Origin: Microbacterium sp. HD4P20
GTDB lineage: Bacteria > Actinomycetota > Actinomycetes > Actinomycetales > Microbacteriaceae
Assembly: GCF_019449275.2 (NCBI RefSeq)
Contig: NZ_JAHZQZ020000011.1
Span: forward strand, 372,001-436,000
Direction of reading: 5' to 3'
DNA: 64,000 nt
The position numbers and the translations under genes were made by a program. The notes beneath the pieces were generated by a model that saw only the letters and a program-made list of their open reading frames with translations, was not told the DNA's origin and ran no database searches. The stretch's first letter is position 1. The number at the start of each line of letters is the position of its first letter. Shown here piece after piece: positions 34,017 through 43,173 of this stretch.

Positions 34017-35782
34017 GCAGCCAGACCACAACCCTTGTCGCTGCCGCAAAGACGGCCCGCAGCGGTGCCCTGCGCCGCTTCCTGCGCAATCCGCTCGGGT
34101 TGGCCGCAGCCGTCGTGCTGCTGCTGATCATCCTCGGTGCGCTGATCGTGCCGTTCCTGTCGCTGCCGGCGGCGGATGCCGTCGACCTGCGCAGCGCGAT
34201 GCAGCCGCCCAGCGCGGAGCACGTCCTCGGCACCGACAGCTCGGGGCGCGATGTCCTCAGCCGATTGCTGTGGGGTGCCCAGGTCAGCCTCGCCGGCGCT
34301 GCACTCGCGCTCGTCGTGGCCCTCGTGGTGGGTCTTCCCGCGGGCCTCATTGCCGGGTACTACGGCGGGTGGTTCGACGCGGCGGCCAACTGGGTCAACA
34401 ACCTCAATATGGCGCTTCCCGGTATCGTCATCCTCCTCGCGGTCCGAGCCGTGGCGGGCCCCTCGGTCTGGGTCTCGATGGCGGTCTTCGGCATCCTTCT
34501 GGCACCGGCGGTGTTTCGCATCGTCCGTGCGGCCGTTCAGGGCGTGCGCAATGAGCTGTATGTCGACGCCGCACGGGTCGCCGGCCTGAGCGATCGCCGG
34601 ATCATCGGTCGCCACGTGCTCACGGTGGTGCGGGCTCCCGTCATCATCCAGTCCGCCCGGCTGGCGAGCATCGCCATCTCGGTGCAGGCGGGGTTGGAGT
34701 TCCTCGGGGTCACCGACAGCTCGATGCCTTCATGGGGTGGAATGCTGAATGAGGGCTTCCGTCGCATCTTCGTCGCGCCGTCGCTCATTCTGTGGCCGAG
34801 CCTCGCGATCGGCCTCACGACAATGGCCCTCATCCTGCTGGGCAACGCCATGCGCGACGCTCTCGAGGACCGCGGCTCGGACGACTCGTCCAAGGTGGGC
34901 ACCACGGCGCCGGCAGCGACTGCGTCCCTCGCCGACCGCCCGATGTCGTCGCTGCTCTCGGTGCGAGACCTCGAGGTGAGCTACGGAGTCGGAGATGCGC
35001 AGAATCCCGTCGTCCATCACGTGTCGCTCGACATCGCGCCGGGTGAAGTGCTCGGCCTCGTGGGCGAGTCGGGATCCGGCAAGACGCAGACGGCATTCTC
35101 GGTGCTGGGCCTCCTTCCGGAGGGCGGATGGGTCTCTCGTGGTTCTATCCGCTTCCTCGACACGGAGGTCACGACGCTCGGCCCGGCTCAGCGCCGCAAG
35201 CTTCGCGGCAGTGATATCGCCTATGTGCCGCAGGAGCCATTGAGCAATCTCGACCCCAGCTTCCGGATCGGGCACCAGCTCACCGAGCCACTGCGCACCA
35301 GCCTGGGCATGTCGAAGCGGGACGCGAAGGCACGGGCGCTGGAGCTGCTCGCTCGCGTGGGAATCCCCGACCCGGAGGCCACGTTCCGCGCCTACCCGCA
35401 CGAGATCTCCGGAGGCATGGCACAGCGAGTGCTCATCGCCGGCGCCGTCGCCGGAAGACCGAAGCTGCTCATCGCCGATGAGCCGACCACGGCGCTGGAC
35501 GTCACCGTGCAGGCCGAGGTCCTCGACTTGCTGCGGGATCTGCAGCGCGAGACAGACATGGCCGTTCTCCTGGTGACGCACAACTTCGGCGTGGTCGCGG
35601 ACATCTGCGATCGCGTCGCGGTGATGAAGCACGGCAGGATCGTCGAAACGGCTGATGTCGAGTCGATCCTCATGGCGCCGCAGGACCCGTATACCCGGAC
35701 CCTGTTGGACTCCATGCTGGAGGAGGGACCGGTGCGGACATACTCGCCAGTGCCGGCCTCCGAGGGAAGGGACGCACGATGA
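34013..35782 (+). CDS. fused DppC-type permease and DppD-type ATPase
   Basis: A 589-residue fusion. Residues 1-290 form a DppC-like permease with six helices (docking motif ELYVDAARVAGLSDRRIIGRH near residue 180); a linker of about 25 polar residues leads to the ATPase, residues 315-585. The ATPase has Walker A GESGSGKTQT, Q-loop YVPQEP, signature EISGGMAQRV, Walker B LLIADEP and switch LLVTHN. The ATPase Met (MSSLLSVRDLEVSYG) is in frame without an intervening stop. Such permease-ATPase fusions are known in actinobacterial peptide-class systems. Start and end overlap both neighbours by four bases. Confidence 0.9.
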   Translation: MSSQTTTLVAAAKTARSGALRRFLRNPLGLAAAVVLLLIILGALIVPFLSLPAADAVDLRSAMQPPSAEHVLGTDSSGRDVLSRLLWGAQVSLAGAALALVVALVVGLPAGLIAGYYGGWFDAAANWVNNLNMALPGIVILLAVRAVAGPSVWVSMAVFGILLAPAVFRIVRAAVQGVRNELYVDAARVAGLSDRRIIGRHVLTVVRAPVIIQSARLASIAISVQAGLEFLGVTDSSMPSWGGMLNEGFRRIFVAPSLILWPSLAIGLTTMALILLGNAMRDALEDRGSDDSSKVGTTAPAATASLADRPMSSLLSVRDLEVSYGVGDAQNPVVHHVSLDIAPGEVLGLVGESGSGKTQTAFSVLGLLPEGGWVSRGSIRFLDTEVTTLGPAQRRKLRGSDIAYVPQEPLSNLDPSFRIGHQLTEPLRTSLGMSKRDAKARALELLARVGIPDPEATFRAYPHEISGGMAQRVLIAGAVAGRPKLLIADEPTTALDVTVQAEVLDLLRDLQRETDMAVLLVTHNFGVVADICDRVAVMKHGRIVETADVESILMAPQDPYTRTLLDSMLEEGPVRTYSPVPASEGRDAR

Positions 35783-36615
35783 CCGCCTACGAACCGCTGC
35801 TGCGCGCAGACGATCTCGAGGTCGTGTACCGCAGTCGCGGGCGGAAGAGCTTCACGGCACTCGCGGGCGTGTCGTTCGACATTCGTCCGGGGGAGACGCT
35901 GGGACTCGTCGGTGAGTCCGGATCGGGCAAGACGACGATTGGTCGCGCGATCCTGGGACTTGTCCCGATCACATCGGGCACGATCTCGTTCGACGGTCGC
36001 GACATCACCCGCATTCCCGCCACCGAACGTCGCGGTCTCGCCCGCGACATCCAGGTGGTCTTCCAGGACCCCTACACCTCGCTGAACCCGTCGATGACGG
36101 TGGCCGACATCCTGGTCGAGCCGCTGCTGGTGCAGGGATGGACTCGCAGAGACGCGAGTGCGCGGATCCGCGACCTTCTGGACCGTGTGCACCTGCCGGC
36201 GGACGCGGATCGACGGCTGCCGTACGAGTTCTCTGGCGGCCAGCGCCAGCGGATCGCCATCGCGCGCGCCATCGCGCTCAGTCCGCGGCTCATCATCTGC
36301 GACGAGCCGGTGTCGGCCCTCGACCTGACCACGCAGGCGCGGGTCCTGGATCTCCTCATCGAGATCCAGGAGTCCACCGGTGTGGCGTATCTCTTCGTCT
36401 CGCACGACCTCGGCGTCATCCGTCATATCAGCCACCGCGTCACGGTGCTCTACCGCGGTGAGATCGTCGAGGAGGGCGAGGTCGACCAAGTCACCTCTCG
36501 CCCGGAGCATCCTTATACGCAGCGCCTCTTCATGTCCGCCCCGGTGGCGGATGTCGCACAGCAGCGCGAACGCCGCGAAGAACGCCGCCTCCTGGCGGCC
36601 AGCAGGGAGAACTGA
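35779..36615 (+). CDS. ABC transporter ATP-binding protein, DppF type
   Basis: A 278-residue ATPase, the second nucleotide-binding subunit. Walker A GESGSGKTTIGR lies near residue 52, the Q-loop VVFQDPYTSLNPSM near 95, the signature EFSGGQRQRI near 150 and Walker B LIICDEP near 170; the His switch is LFVSHDLG near 205. All catalytic motifs are intact, as in the fused partner. The C-terminus lacks a clear oligopeptide-specific extension. The next gene starts eight bases later. Confidence 0.92.
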   Translation: MTAYEPLLRADDLEVVYRSRGRKSFTALAGVSFDIRPGETLGLVGESGSGKTTIGRAILGLVPITSGTISFDGRDITRIPATERRGLARDIQVVFQDPYTSLNPSMTVADILVEPLLVQGWTRRDASARIRDLLDRVHLPADADRRLPYEFSGGQRQRIAIARAIALSPRLIICDEPVSALDLTTQARVLDLLIEIQESTGVAYLFVSHDLGVIRHISHRVTVLYRGEIVEEGEVDQVTSRPEHPYTQRLFMSAPVADVAQQRERREERRLLAASREN

Positions 36616-36622
36616 GGAACAC

Positions 36623-39079
36623 ATGACGACGACCACGAGCACGACGGCCGCCGCCACCTCGCGCCACGAGGACGGAACACCATATCGCGACCTGAACGGC
36701 AACAGCGTGATGGACCCGTACGAGGATCCGCGCCTGCCCGTCGAGGACCGGGTGGAGGATCTGCTGTCCCGCCTGTCGCTGGCGGAGAAGGCGGGCCTGA
36801 TGGTGCAGTCGGTGGTGAGCGTCACCGTAGACGGCGACATCGACGGTGAGCCCATCGCCGTCCGCGAGCTCAGCGCCCGCCAGCTGATCGAGGAACGGCA
36901 CATCACCCACCTGAACGTGCACCGCATCCCCGACCCGCGCGCCATGGCGCGCTGGAATAACCAGGTGCAGCGCGTCGCCGAGGCCCAGCCCCACGGCATC
37001 CCGGTGACGATCTCGACCGATCCACGACACTCGTTCACCGAGAACTGGGGGGCGTCCTTCAATGCCGAGCACCTCTCGGCATGGCCCGAGCCGCTGGGCC
37101 TGGGTGCCCTGGGTGACGAGGCTACGGTGCGTGAGTTCGCCGGCATCGCCCGCCGCGAGTACGCGGCGCTCGGCATCCGCTCGGCGCTGCACCCGACCCT
37201 CGATGTCGCCACCGAGCCGCGTTGGGCGCGCCAGTACAGCACGTTCGGACAGGACGCTGAGAAGGTGGGCGCGCTCGGAGTCGCCTACGTCGACGGGTTC
37301 GAGGGCGGACCTTCTCTCGGCCCGCAGGGCATCTCGTGCATGGCGAAGCACTTCCCCGGCGGCGGACCGCAGCGCGACGGCGAGGACCCGCACTTCCACT
37401 ACGGGAAGGAGCAGGACTACCTCGGGGGCATGTTCGAGTACCACCTCGAGCCGTTCCGCCGAGTGATCGAGCGGGGCGTCCCTGCGATCATGCCGTCGTA
37501 CGGAATCCCCATCGGGCTCACCCTCGACGGCGAGCCGGTCGAGGAGGTCGGCTTCGGCTTCAACCGGCAGATCATCACGGGGCTGCTGCGCGAGCGCCTC
37601 GGCTACCAGGGTGTCATCTGCACCGACTGGGGCCTGGTGACAGAGTCCCGCATCGGCGGCAAAGTGCTCCCCCCACGCGCATGGGGCGCCGAACACCTCT
37701 CCGAGGTCGAGCGAGTGCACAAGATCATCGACGCTGGATGCGACCAGCTCGGTGGCGAGGAAGACCCGGGCTACATCGTCTCGCTCGTGGAGTCGGGCAC
37801 GGTCGAAGAGGCGCGCATCGACGAGTCCGTACGGCGCCTGCTGCGCGTGAAGTTCGAGCTCGGCCTCTTCGAGAACCCGTATGTCGACGAGGACGCGGCC
37901 ATCGAGATCGTCGGCCGGGACGATTTCCGCGCCGCCGGCCACGCCGCCCAGGCGCGCTCCATGGTCGTGCTGATCAACGGTCGCTCGTCGTCGGCGCCGG
38001 CGCTGCCCCTGCGCCGGGGCGCGAAGGTGTTCTCGTCCGAGGTCGCGCCGGAGGCTGTGAAGGCGGCCGGGCTCACCCTCGTCGCCGAACCCGCCGAGGC
38101 TGAGGCGATCATCGTCCGCATCGGCGCGCCGTTCGACCCTCGCGACGAGTTCGCGCTGGAAGCCAGCTTCCACGCCGGATCCCTCGAGTTCGCGCCGGAG
38201 GTCGCTGTCCGCGTTCGCGAACTGAGCGCGCACGCCCCGGTGATCCTCGCCGTGCATCTGGAGCGTCCCGCGATCCTCGAGCCGTTGCTGCCGCACAGCG
38301 CTGCCGTGGTCGCCGAGTTCGGGGCGTCCGACACCGCGCTGCTGGAGGTGCTGACGGGGGCAACGCGCGCTGAGGGGGCGCTCCCCTTCGACATCCCGCG
38401 CACCGCCGAGGCGATCCTCACCGCTCGGCCCGACGTACCCGGGGACTCGGTGCGGCCGCTGTTCCTGGCCGGTCAGCCCAGCGCGCCCGTGAAGCGCCGC
38501 GCGCCGCGCCGCACCTACTCGCAGGGACGTGAGAGCCAGGACCTGATCCTGGAGACGGCCCTCGAGGTCATCGGACGAAAGGGCTACAGCGCCACGTCGC
38601 TGCGCGACATCGCCGCCGAAGTCGGTATGACCCAGGCGGGCCTGCTGCACCACTTCGGCACCAAGGAGAACCTCTTGGTGGAGGTGCTCCGCCAGCGCGA
38701 CATCGTGAATCGGCGCATCCTCGCCGAGCAACCCGGCGACGAGCCGACCACCATCCGGGTGGCACGACACAACGTGCACCTTCCGGCGCTCGTGCACCTC
38801 TACGTGAGCCTGGAAGCCGCCGCGTACGACCCCGAGCATCCCGCCCACGAGTTCTTCCGGCGGAGGGACACCGAGCTCCACGGGGTGATCGGACGCGACA
38901 TCCGAGCCCGGCAACGCGCCGGCACCTTTCCCGCCGACGTGGACGCCGACCGCGTGGCGCGGGTCTTCCTCGCACTGTCGGACGGCCTGCAGGCAGAGTG
39001 GGGCATCAACCCGGATGTCGACCTCGTGGGCACCCTCGAGTGGGTGTGGCAGCAGCTGAGCCAGAGGAAGGCGCAGTGA
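36623..39079 (+). CDS. GH3 glycosidase fused in frame to a TetR-family DNA-binding regulator
   Basis: An 818-residue protein with two complete modules. Residues 1-620 are a GH3 enzyme: the (alpha/beta)8 domain has AKHFPGGGPQRDGEDPH near 235, the nucleophile Asp335 in GVICTDWGL, and then the alpha/beta-sandwich domain ending EAILTARPDVPGDSVRPLF. From residue 630 a full TetR repressor follows: the helix-turn-helix (SLRDIAAEVGMTQAGLLHHF) near 655-675, then a helical ligand domain to the C-terminus, a normal TetR length of about 188 residues. The only internal start candidate for a separate TetR (GTG at 38489) lacks a ribosome-binding site. The TetR part closely resembles the separate TetR at 49402. 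A translational fusion is therefore likely; I know of no described GH3-TetR protein. Confidence 0.88.
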   Translation: MTTTTSTTAAATSRHEDGTPYRDLNGNSVMDPYEDPRLPVEDRVEDLLSRLSLAEKAGLMVQSVVSVTVDGDIDGEPIAVRELSARQLIEERHITHLNVHRIPDPRAMARWNNQVQRVAEAQPHGIPVTISTDPRHSFTENWGASFNAEHLSAWPEPLGLGALGDEATVREFAGIARREYAALGIRSALHPTLDVATEPRWARQYSTFGQDAEKVGALGVAYVDGFEGGPSLGPQGISCMAKHFPGGGPQRDGEDPHFHYGKEQDYLGGMFEYHLEPFRRVIERGVPAIMPSYGIPIGLTLDGEPVEEVGFGFNRQIITGLLRERLGYQGVICTDWGLVTESRIGGKVLPPRAWGAEHLSEVERVHKIIDAGCDQLGGEEDPGYIVSLVESGTVEEARIDESVRRLLRVKFELGLFENPYVDEDAAIEIVGRDDFRAAGHAAQARSMVVLINGRSSSAPALPLRRGAKVFSSEVAPEAVKAAGLTLVAEPAEAEAIIVRIGAPFDPRDEFALEASFHAGSLEFAPEVAVRVRELSAHAPVILAVHLERPAILEPLLPHSAAVVAEFGASDTALLEVLTGATRAEGALPFDIPRTAEAILTARPDVPGDSVRPLFLAGQPSAPVKRRAPRRTYSQGRESQDLILETALEVIGRKGYSATSLRDIAAEVGMTQAGLLHHFGTKENLLVEVLRQRDIVNRRILAEQPGDEPTTIRVARHNVHLPALVHLYVSLEAAAYDPEHPAHEFFRRRDTELHGVIGRDIRARQRAGTFPADVDADRVARVFLALSDGLQAEWGINPDVDLVGTLEWVWQQLSQRKAQ

Positions 39080-39198
39080 TGGAGACGATGGACGGTCGCA
39101 TCGACACTGAGCTGCCCCGCCCCCTCGACCGCCTGGCGGGTCCGCGTTACACGACGCTCGGCACCGTCGCCGAGCTGCCGCCGGTACTAGGAGGGTGA
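39079..39198 (+). CDS. 39-residue coupled small ORF
   Basis: The ATG at 39079 overlaps the upstream stop (TGATG) and the frame ends at 39196-39198, within the ribosome-binding region of the next sulfatase. The predicted peptide begins METMDGRIDTELPRPLDRL and ends in GG. Perfect coupling on both sides suggests it is translated, either as a small protein or merely to carry ribosomes across the junction. I find no recognisable domain. Confidence 0.4.
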   Translation: METMDGRIDTELPRPLDRLAGPRYTTLGTVAELPPVLGG

Positions 39199-39203
39199 CC
39201 GAG

Positions 39204-40697
39204 ATGCCCCGTACGAACATCGTCTTCGTCATGTCGGACGACCACGCCGCCCACGCCATATCTGCGTACGGCAGCCGGGTGAACTCCACGCCGCACCTGG
39301 ACAGGATCGCCCAGCAGGGCGTGCGGATGGACGCGGTCTTCTGCACGAACTCGATTTGCAGCCCTTCCCGTGCATCCATCCTCACCGGGACCTACTCGCA
39401 CATCAACGGCGTGTCCTCGATCTGGACCGAACTGGACTACCGCGTGCCGACGTTCGCGGAGGTACTCCAGCGGGCCGGCTATCGCACGGCGATGTTCGGC
39501 AAATGGCACCTCGGTGAGCACGGCCAGTCGCTTCCGCGTGGCTTCGACACCTGGAAGATCTTCCCCGGGCAGGGCGACTACCTCGACCCGGACATGGTCG
39601 ACCCGGAGGGCACACGCACGATGCGCGGCTATGCGACCGACATCGTGACCGATCTGTCTCTGGAATGGCTGGACGGCCTCGGCGCCGACGAACCCTTCTG
39701 CATGCTGGTGCACCACAAGGCTCCCCACCGCCCCTGGGTGCCGGACGAGAAGCACAAGCACCTCTACGCCGACGGCTCCATCCCCGAACCCGACACCTTC
39801 TTCGACGACAACGAGAGTCGCAGCAAAGCCGTCCGAGGCATCCGCATGACGATCGCCGACGACATGGGCGCCGACGATCTGAAGCAGGAGATCCCCGAGC
39901 ACCTGCGCGGTCCACAGAACCGCGAGGCGCGCATGCGGTGGAAGTACCAGATCTACATGCGTGACTATTTGCAGTGCGTTCAGTCGATCGACGACAACGT
40001 CGGAAGGCTCCTGGACCGACTGCAGGAGAAGGGCCTCGCCGAGAACACGCTGGTGGTGTACACCTCCGACCAGGGGTTCTTCCTGGGCGACCACGGGTGG
40101 TTCGACAAACGGCTGATGTTCGACCAGTCGCTGCAGATGCCGATGCTGATCAAGTGGCCGGCGGCGATCCCGGCCGGCAGCCGATGCGATGCCATCATCA
40201 CGAACGTGGACTTCGCCGCGACGTTCCTCGACGCCTGCGGGATCGAGGCCGCGACGGAGCTGCCCACCTCGCAGGGCCGGAGCTTCCTGCCGCTGCTGCG
40301 CGGTGAGCAGGTCGAGGAGTGGCCGGACGCCGCGTACTACCGGTACTGGGAGCACGACGATCCGATCCACGCCGCCCCCGCGCACTACGGCATCCGCACC
40401 GCCGATCACAAGCTCATCCACTATTACGGAGCCGGCCTGGGCGTGCCGGGTGCGTCCGACCGGGTCTTCGAGCCGGAGTGGGAGCTGTACGACCTGAAGG
40501 CCGACCCCGCGGAGATGCGCAACGTCGCCGACGACCCGGCATATGCGGACGTGCGGGCCGATCTGGAGGACAAGCTCGAGCAGTACCAGCGCCGCTACCG
40601 GGACGAGCCCTACCAGGGCCCTGACACGCCTCGTCCGGACTGGGGTCCGTACGATCAAGAGACGCTCGAGCGGGTGCGGCGCATCTTCGCGCGCTGA
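39204..40697 (+). CDS. type I sulfatase
   Basis: A 497-residue sulfatase with all core elements. The metal motif VMSDDHAAHA lies at residues 9-18, Cys52 in the canonical C-S-P-S-R context (SICSPSRASILTGTY), FGKWHLG near residue 100 and YTSDQGFFLGDHGWFDKR near 290. It resembles polysaccharide-active sulfatases that remove sulfate from glycosaminoglycans or algal glycans. The ATG at 39204 has AGGAGG nine bases upstream, within the small coupled ORF. The next gene encodes the enzyme that would convert Cys52 to formylglycine. No signal peptide is seen. Confidence 0.93.
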   Translation: MPRTNIVFVMSDDHAAHAISAYGSRVNSTPHLDRIAQQGVRMDAVFCTNSICSPSRASILTGTYSHINGVSSIWTELDYRVPTFAEVLQRAGYRTAMFGKWHLGEHGQSLPRGFDTWKIFPGQGDYLDPDMVDPEGTRTMRGYATDIVTDLSLEWLDGLGADEPFCMLVHHKAPHRPWVPDEKHKHLYADGSIPEPDTFFDDNESRSKAVRGIRMTIADDMGADDLKQEIPEHLRGPQNREARMRWKYQIYMRDYLQCVQSIDDNVGRLLDRLQEKGLAENTLVVYTSDQGFFLGDHGWFDKRLMFDQSLQMPMLIKWPAAIPAGSRCDAIITNVDFAATFLDACGIEAATELPTSQGRSFLPLLRGEQVEEWPDAAYYRYWEHDDPIHAAPAHYGIRTADHKLIHYYGAGLGVPGASDRVFEPEWELYDLKADPAEMRNVADDPAYADVRADLEDKLEQYQRRYRDEPYQGPDTPRPDWGPYDQETLERVRRIFAR

Positions 40698-40714
40698 CGC
40701 TGAGAAGTGACGGG

Positions 40715-41692
40715 ATGATGCGGGACGATCCGGGAGGATGCGGGCCGTCGTGCGCGTGCGGGGCGCCGGGGAGGGTCGAACTCCTGGCATGGGGACGTCC
40801 GACCACGCCCCTGGCCGATGCGCCTGCGGGAACCGGCCGCCACGCGGTCGAACAGGCCCTGGTGCCGGCGGGCGAATTCACGATGGGCGACTCGTCGGGT
40901 GATCGCAATCCGGGCGATGGAGAGCTGCCGCTGCACCGGGTGGCCCTGGAGGCGTTCGAAATCGACGCGACGACCGTCACCAACGACGACTTCGCCCGAT
41001 TCGTCGACGACACCGGATACCGCACCGAGGCGGAGGTGTTCGGGTTCAGCGCGGTCTTTCATCTCGCGGTGTCGGCGCCTGCCGGGGACGTGATGGGCGC
41101 GGCGGCGGGATCCCCGTGGTGGCTCGGCGTCCGCGGGGCCGACTGGGCGCACCCGGGCGGCCGCAGCTCGACGCTCGACGGGATCGGCGACCACCCCGTG
41201 GTCCACATCAGCTGGACTGACGCGCAGGCCTATTGCGCGTGGGCGGGCAGACGGCTGCCGACCGAGGCGGAGTGGGAGTATGCGGCTCGCGGCGGCCTCG
41301 ACGGCAGGAAGTACCCGTGGGGTGACGAAGAGGTCGACGAGGGGGGCTGGCGCGCCAACATCTGGCAGGGCGAATTCCCGCGCGTCAACACGCGGGAGGA
41401 CGGCTACCTCACGACGGCACCCGTGAGAGCGTTCGACCGCAACGGGTACGGGCTGTGGCAGCCCGTCGGCAACGTCTGGGAGTGGTGCGCGGACTGGTTC
41501 TCGCCGCGCACCTATACCGAGGAGCTCGCGATCGATCCCCGCGGTCCGGCTCCAAGCGGTGCGCGCGTGCTCCGGGGAGGCAGCTATCTCTGCCACATCT
41601 CCTACTGCAACCGATACCGCAACGCCGCCCGCTCGCAGAACACCCCGGATTCGTCGATGGGCAATGCGGGATTCCGGACGGTCGCCGCATGA
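40715..41692 (+). CDS. formylglycine-generating enzyme
   Basis: A 325-residue FGE/SUMF1-family protein that oxidises the Cys of the sulfatase CxPSR motif to C-alpha-formylglycine. The redox pair Cys293 and Cys298 is intact in GGSYLCHISYCNRYR with the same spacing as the human enzyme, and VPAGEFTMGD, RLPTEAEWEYAARGG and VGNVWEWCADW are typical. An N-terminal Cys-rich head (CGPSCACG, residues 9-16) precedes the catalytic fold. It starts 17 bases after the sulfatase stop and should serve all three sulfatases of this locus. Confidence 0.95.
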   Translation: MMRDDPGGCGPSCACGAPGRVELLAWGRPTTPLADAPAGTGRHAVEQALVPAGEFTMGDSSGDRNPGDGELPLHRVALEAFEIDATTVTNDDFARFVDDTGYRTEAEVFGFSAVFHLAVSAPAGDVMGAAAGSPWWLGVRGADWAHPGGRSSTLDGIGDHPVVHISWTDAQAYCAWAGRRLPTEAEWEYAARGGLDGRKYPWGDEEVDEGGWRANIWQGEFPRVNTREDGYLTTAPVRAFDRNGYGLWQPVGNVWEWCADWFSPRTYTEELAIDPRGPAPSGARVLRGGSYLCHISYCNRYRNAARSQNTPDSSMGNAGFRTVAA

Positions 41693-41763
41693 GCCGCGAC
41701 CGCCGGGGCGGCGCTGATGCGGCCGGGGTCCCCACGTCGCGCGAGACCGGACCCGCGGCCGCG

Positions 41764-43173
41764 TCAGCTTGCGCGGCGGTCGACCTGGTCCCGATCCGAC
41801 GGCACGCGGATCGGCGTGGTCTGGGCGATCTGGTCTGAGAACTCTTCGGGGGGCACCACCGTCAGCGGTCGTGTCTCGTCGATCGTCAACCGGAACCGTC
41901 GCTGCTCGTGGCGATGCAGGCGTCCCGAGACGATCAGCCAGGTCGCTCCGATCGCGAACGCCACAACGGCCGCGACCGCGCCGAGGAGGATCGCCGAGCG
42001 GGGACCCCATTCGTCGGCCACCCAGCCCACGATCGGGGCGCCGATGGGTGTCCCGCCCATGAGGATGGCCATGTACAGCGCGAGCACGCGCCCGCGCAGC
42101 GCCGGGTCGGTCGTCGTCTGCACATAGCCGTTGGCGGTCGTGAGCATCGTCACGACCGCGAAGCCGGTGAACATGAGCGTCGCGGCATACGACCAGTACG
42201 TGGGCATGAAGGCCGACACCGCGGCGGCCGCGGCGAACAGCAGCGTCCCACCGATCACGACCCGGATCCGCGCCCGGTCGCGGCGAGCTGCGAGCAGTGC
42301 ACCTGCGAGCGATCCGACGGCGAGGATGGAGCTGAGCAGACCGTAGCCGTCGGCCTCCTGACCGAACTCGATCGCCATGGTGGACGCGAAGATCGGGAAG
42401 TTCATGCCGAATGCGCCGACGAGGAAGACCATCGCGAAAGTGACGATGAGGTCGGGCCGGCGAGCGACGTAGCGGAAGCCGTCGGCGAGGCGCGAGGCGC
42501 CGGGCGCGTGGGCCCGGGGGACGAGCTCGTCGGTGCGGATGAGCCACAGCGCGATGATCATCGCGAAGAACGTCACACCGTTGACGAGGAACACCCAGCC
42601 GGTGCCGACGGCGACGATGACGACCCCGGCGAGCGCCGGCCCGATCATGCGCGCGCCGTTGAACGACGCGGCGTTGAGGGCTACGGCGTTGGAGGCGACC
42701 TCGCGCGCCACGAGATCCGAGACGAACGCCTGGCGCGCCGGATTGTCGAATGCCGCGACGATGCCCAGCGCCAGAGCGAACGTGTACATCAGCGGCAGCG
42801 TCATCACGCCGACGAGAAGCAGGATGCCGATGGCGACGCCGATCAGCAGCAGCAGTCCCTGCGTAACGACGAGGAGGCGCCGCCGTTCGAAGCGGTCGGC
42901 GACCCAGCCGGTGACGCCCACGAGAAGCAGCGGTGGAGCGAACTGCAGCGCCATCGTGATGCCCATCGCGGCGGCGTCGTTGTCGGTCAGCTCGGTCAGC
43001 ACGACCCAGCTGAGCGCGGTCGCCTGCATCCACGCGCCGATGTTCGACACCAGTGCGCCGATGAACCAGACGCGGTAGTTGAAGACCGAGAAAGAGCGGA
43101 ACATGGCTGGGGCCCCACGACCGGAGGCTCCGCGCGACGCGCCAGCGGCGCGTGGAGGGGACGAGGGGGTCAT
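41764..43173 (-). CDS. MFS efflux transporter, EntS-like
   Basis: A 469-residue major facilitator with about twelve hydrophobic segments. The start MTPSSPPRAAG is followed by a loop and FRSFSVFNYRVWFIGALVS, typical of the MFS_3/enterobactin-exporter branch, and GWVADRFERRRLLV forms the conserved loop 2-3 motif. The C-terminal 50 residues are charged and cytoplasmic. It overlaps the upstream MarR gene by four bases (ATGA), a classic regulator-exporter pair for drugs or metabolites. Substrate unknown. Confidence 0.87.
   Translation of the reverse strand: MTPSSPPRAAGASRGASGRGAPAMFRSFSVFNYRVWFIGALVSNIGAWMQATALSWVVLTELTDNDAAAMGITMALQFAPPLLLVGVTGWVADRFERRRLLVVTQGLLLLIGVAIGILLLVGVMTLPLMYTFALALGIVAAFDNPARQAFVSDLVAREVASNAVALNAASFNGARMIGPALAGVVIVAVGTGWVFLVNGVTFFAMIIALWLIRTDELVPRAHAPGASRLADGFRYVARRPDLIVTFAMVFLVGAFGMNFPIFASTMAIEFGQEADGYGLLSSILAVGSLAGALLAARRDRARIRVVIGGTLLFAAAAAVSAFMPTYWSYAATLMFTGFAVVTMLTTANGYVQTTTDPALRGRVLALYMAILMGGTPIGAPIVGWVADEWGPRSAILLGAVAAVVAFAIGATWLIVSGRLHRHEQRRFRLTIDETRPLTVVPPEEFSDQIAQTTPIRVPSDRDQVDRRAS

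Noticed and set aside
38480..38520. Reading the GH3-TetR fusion as two genes with a lost stop due to a sequencing error
   Set aside because: The frame is continuous on both sides, no ribosome-binding site precedes the only internal GTG, and no shifted frame gives a better junction. It remains the main thing to verify, so it is kept as a check under the finding.
36530..39385. A 951-codon open frame on the reverse strand
   Set aside because: It is antisense to the GH3-TetR gene and its neighbours; composition is typical of shadow frames in GC-rich genes and no domain is recognisable.
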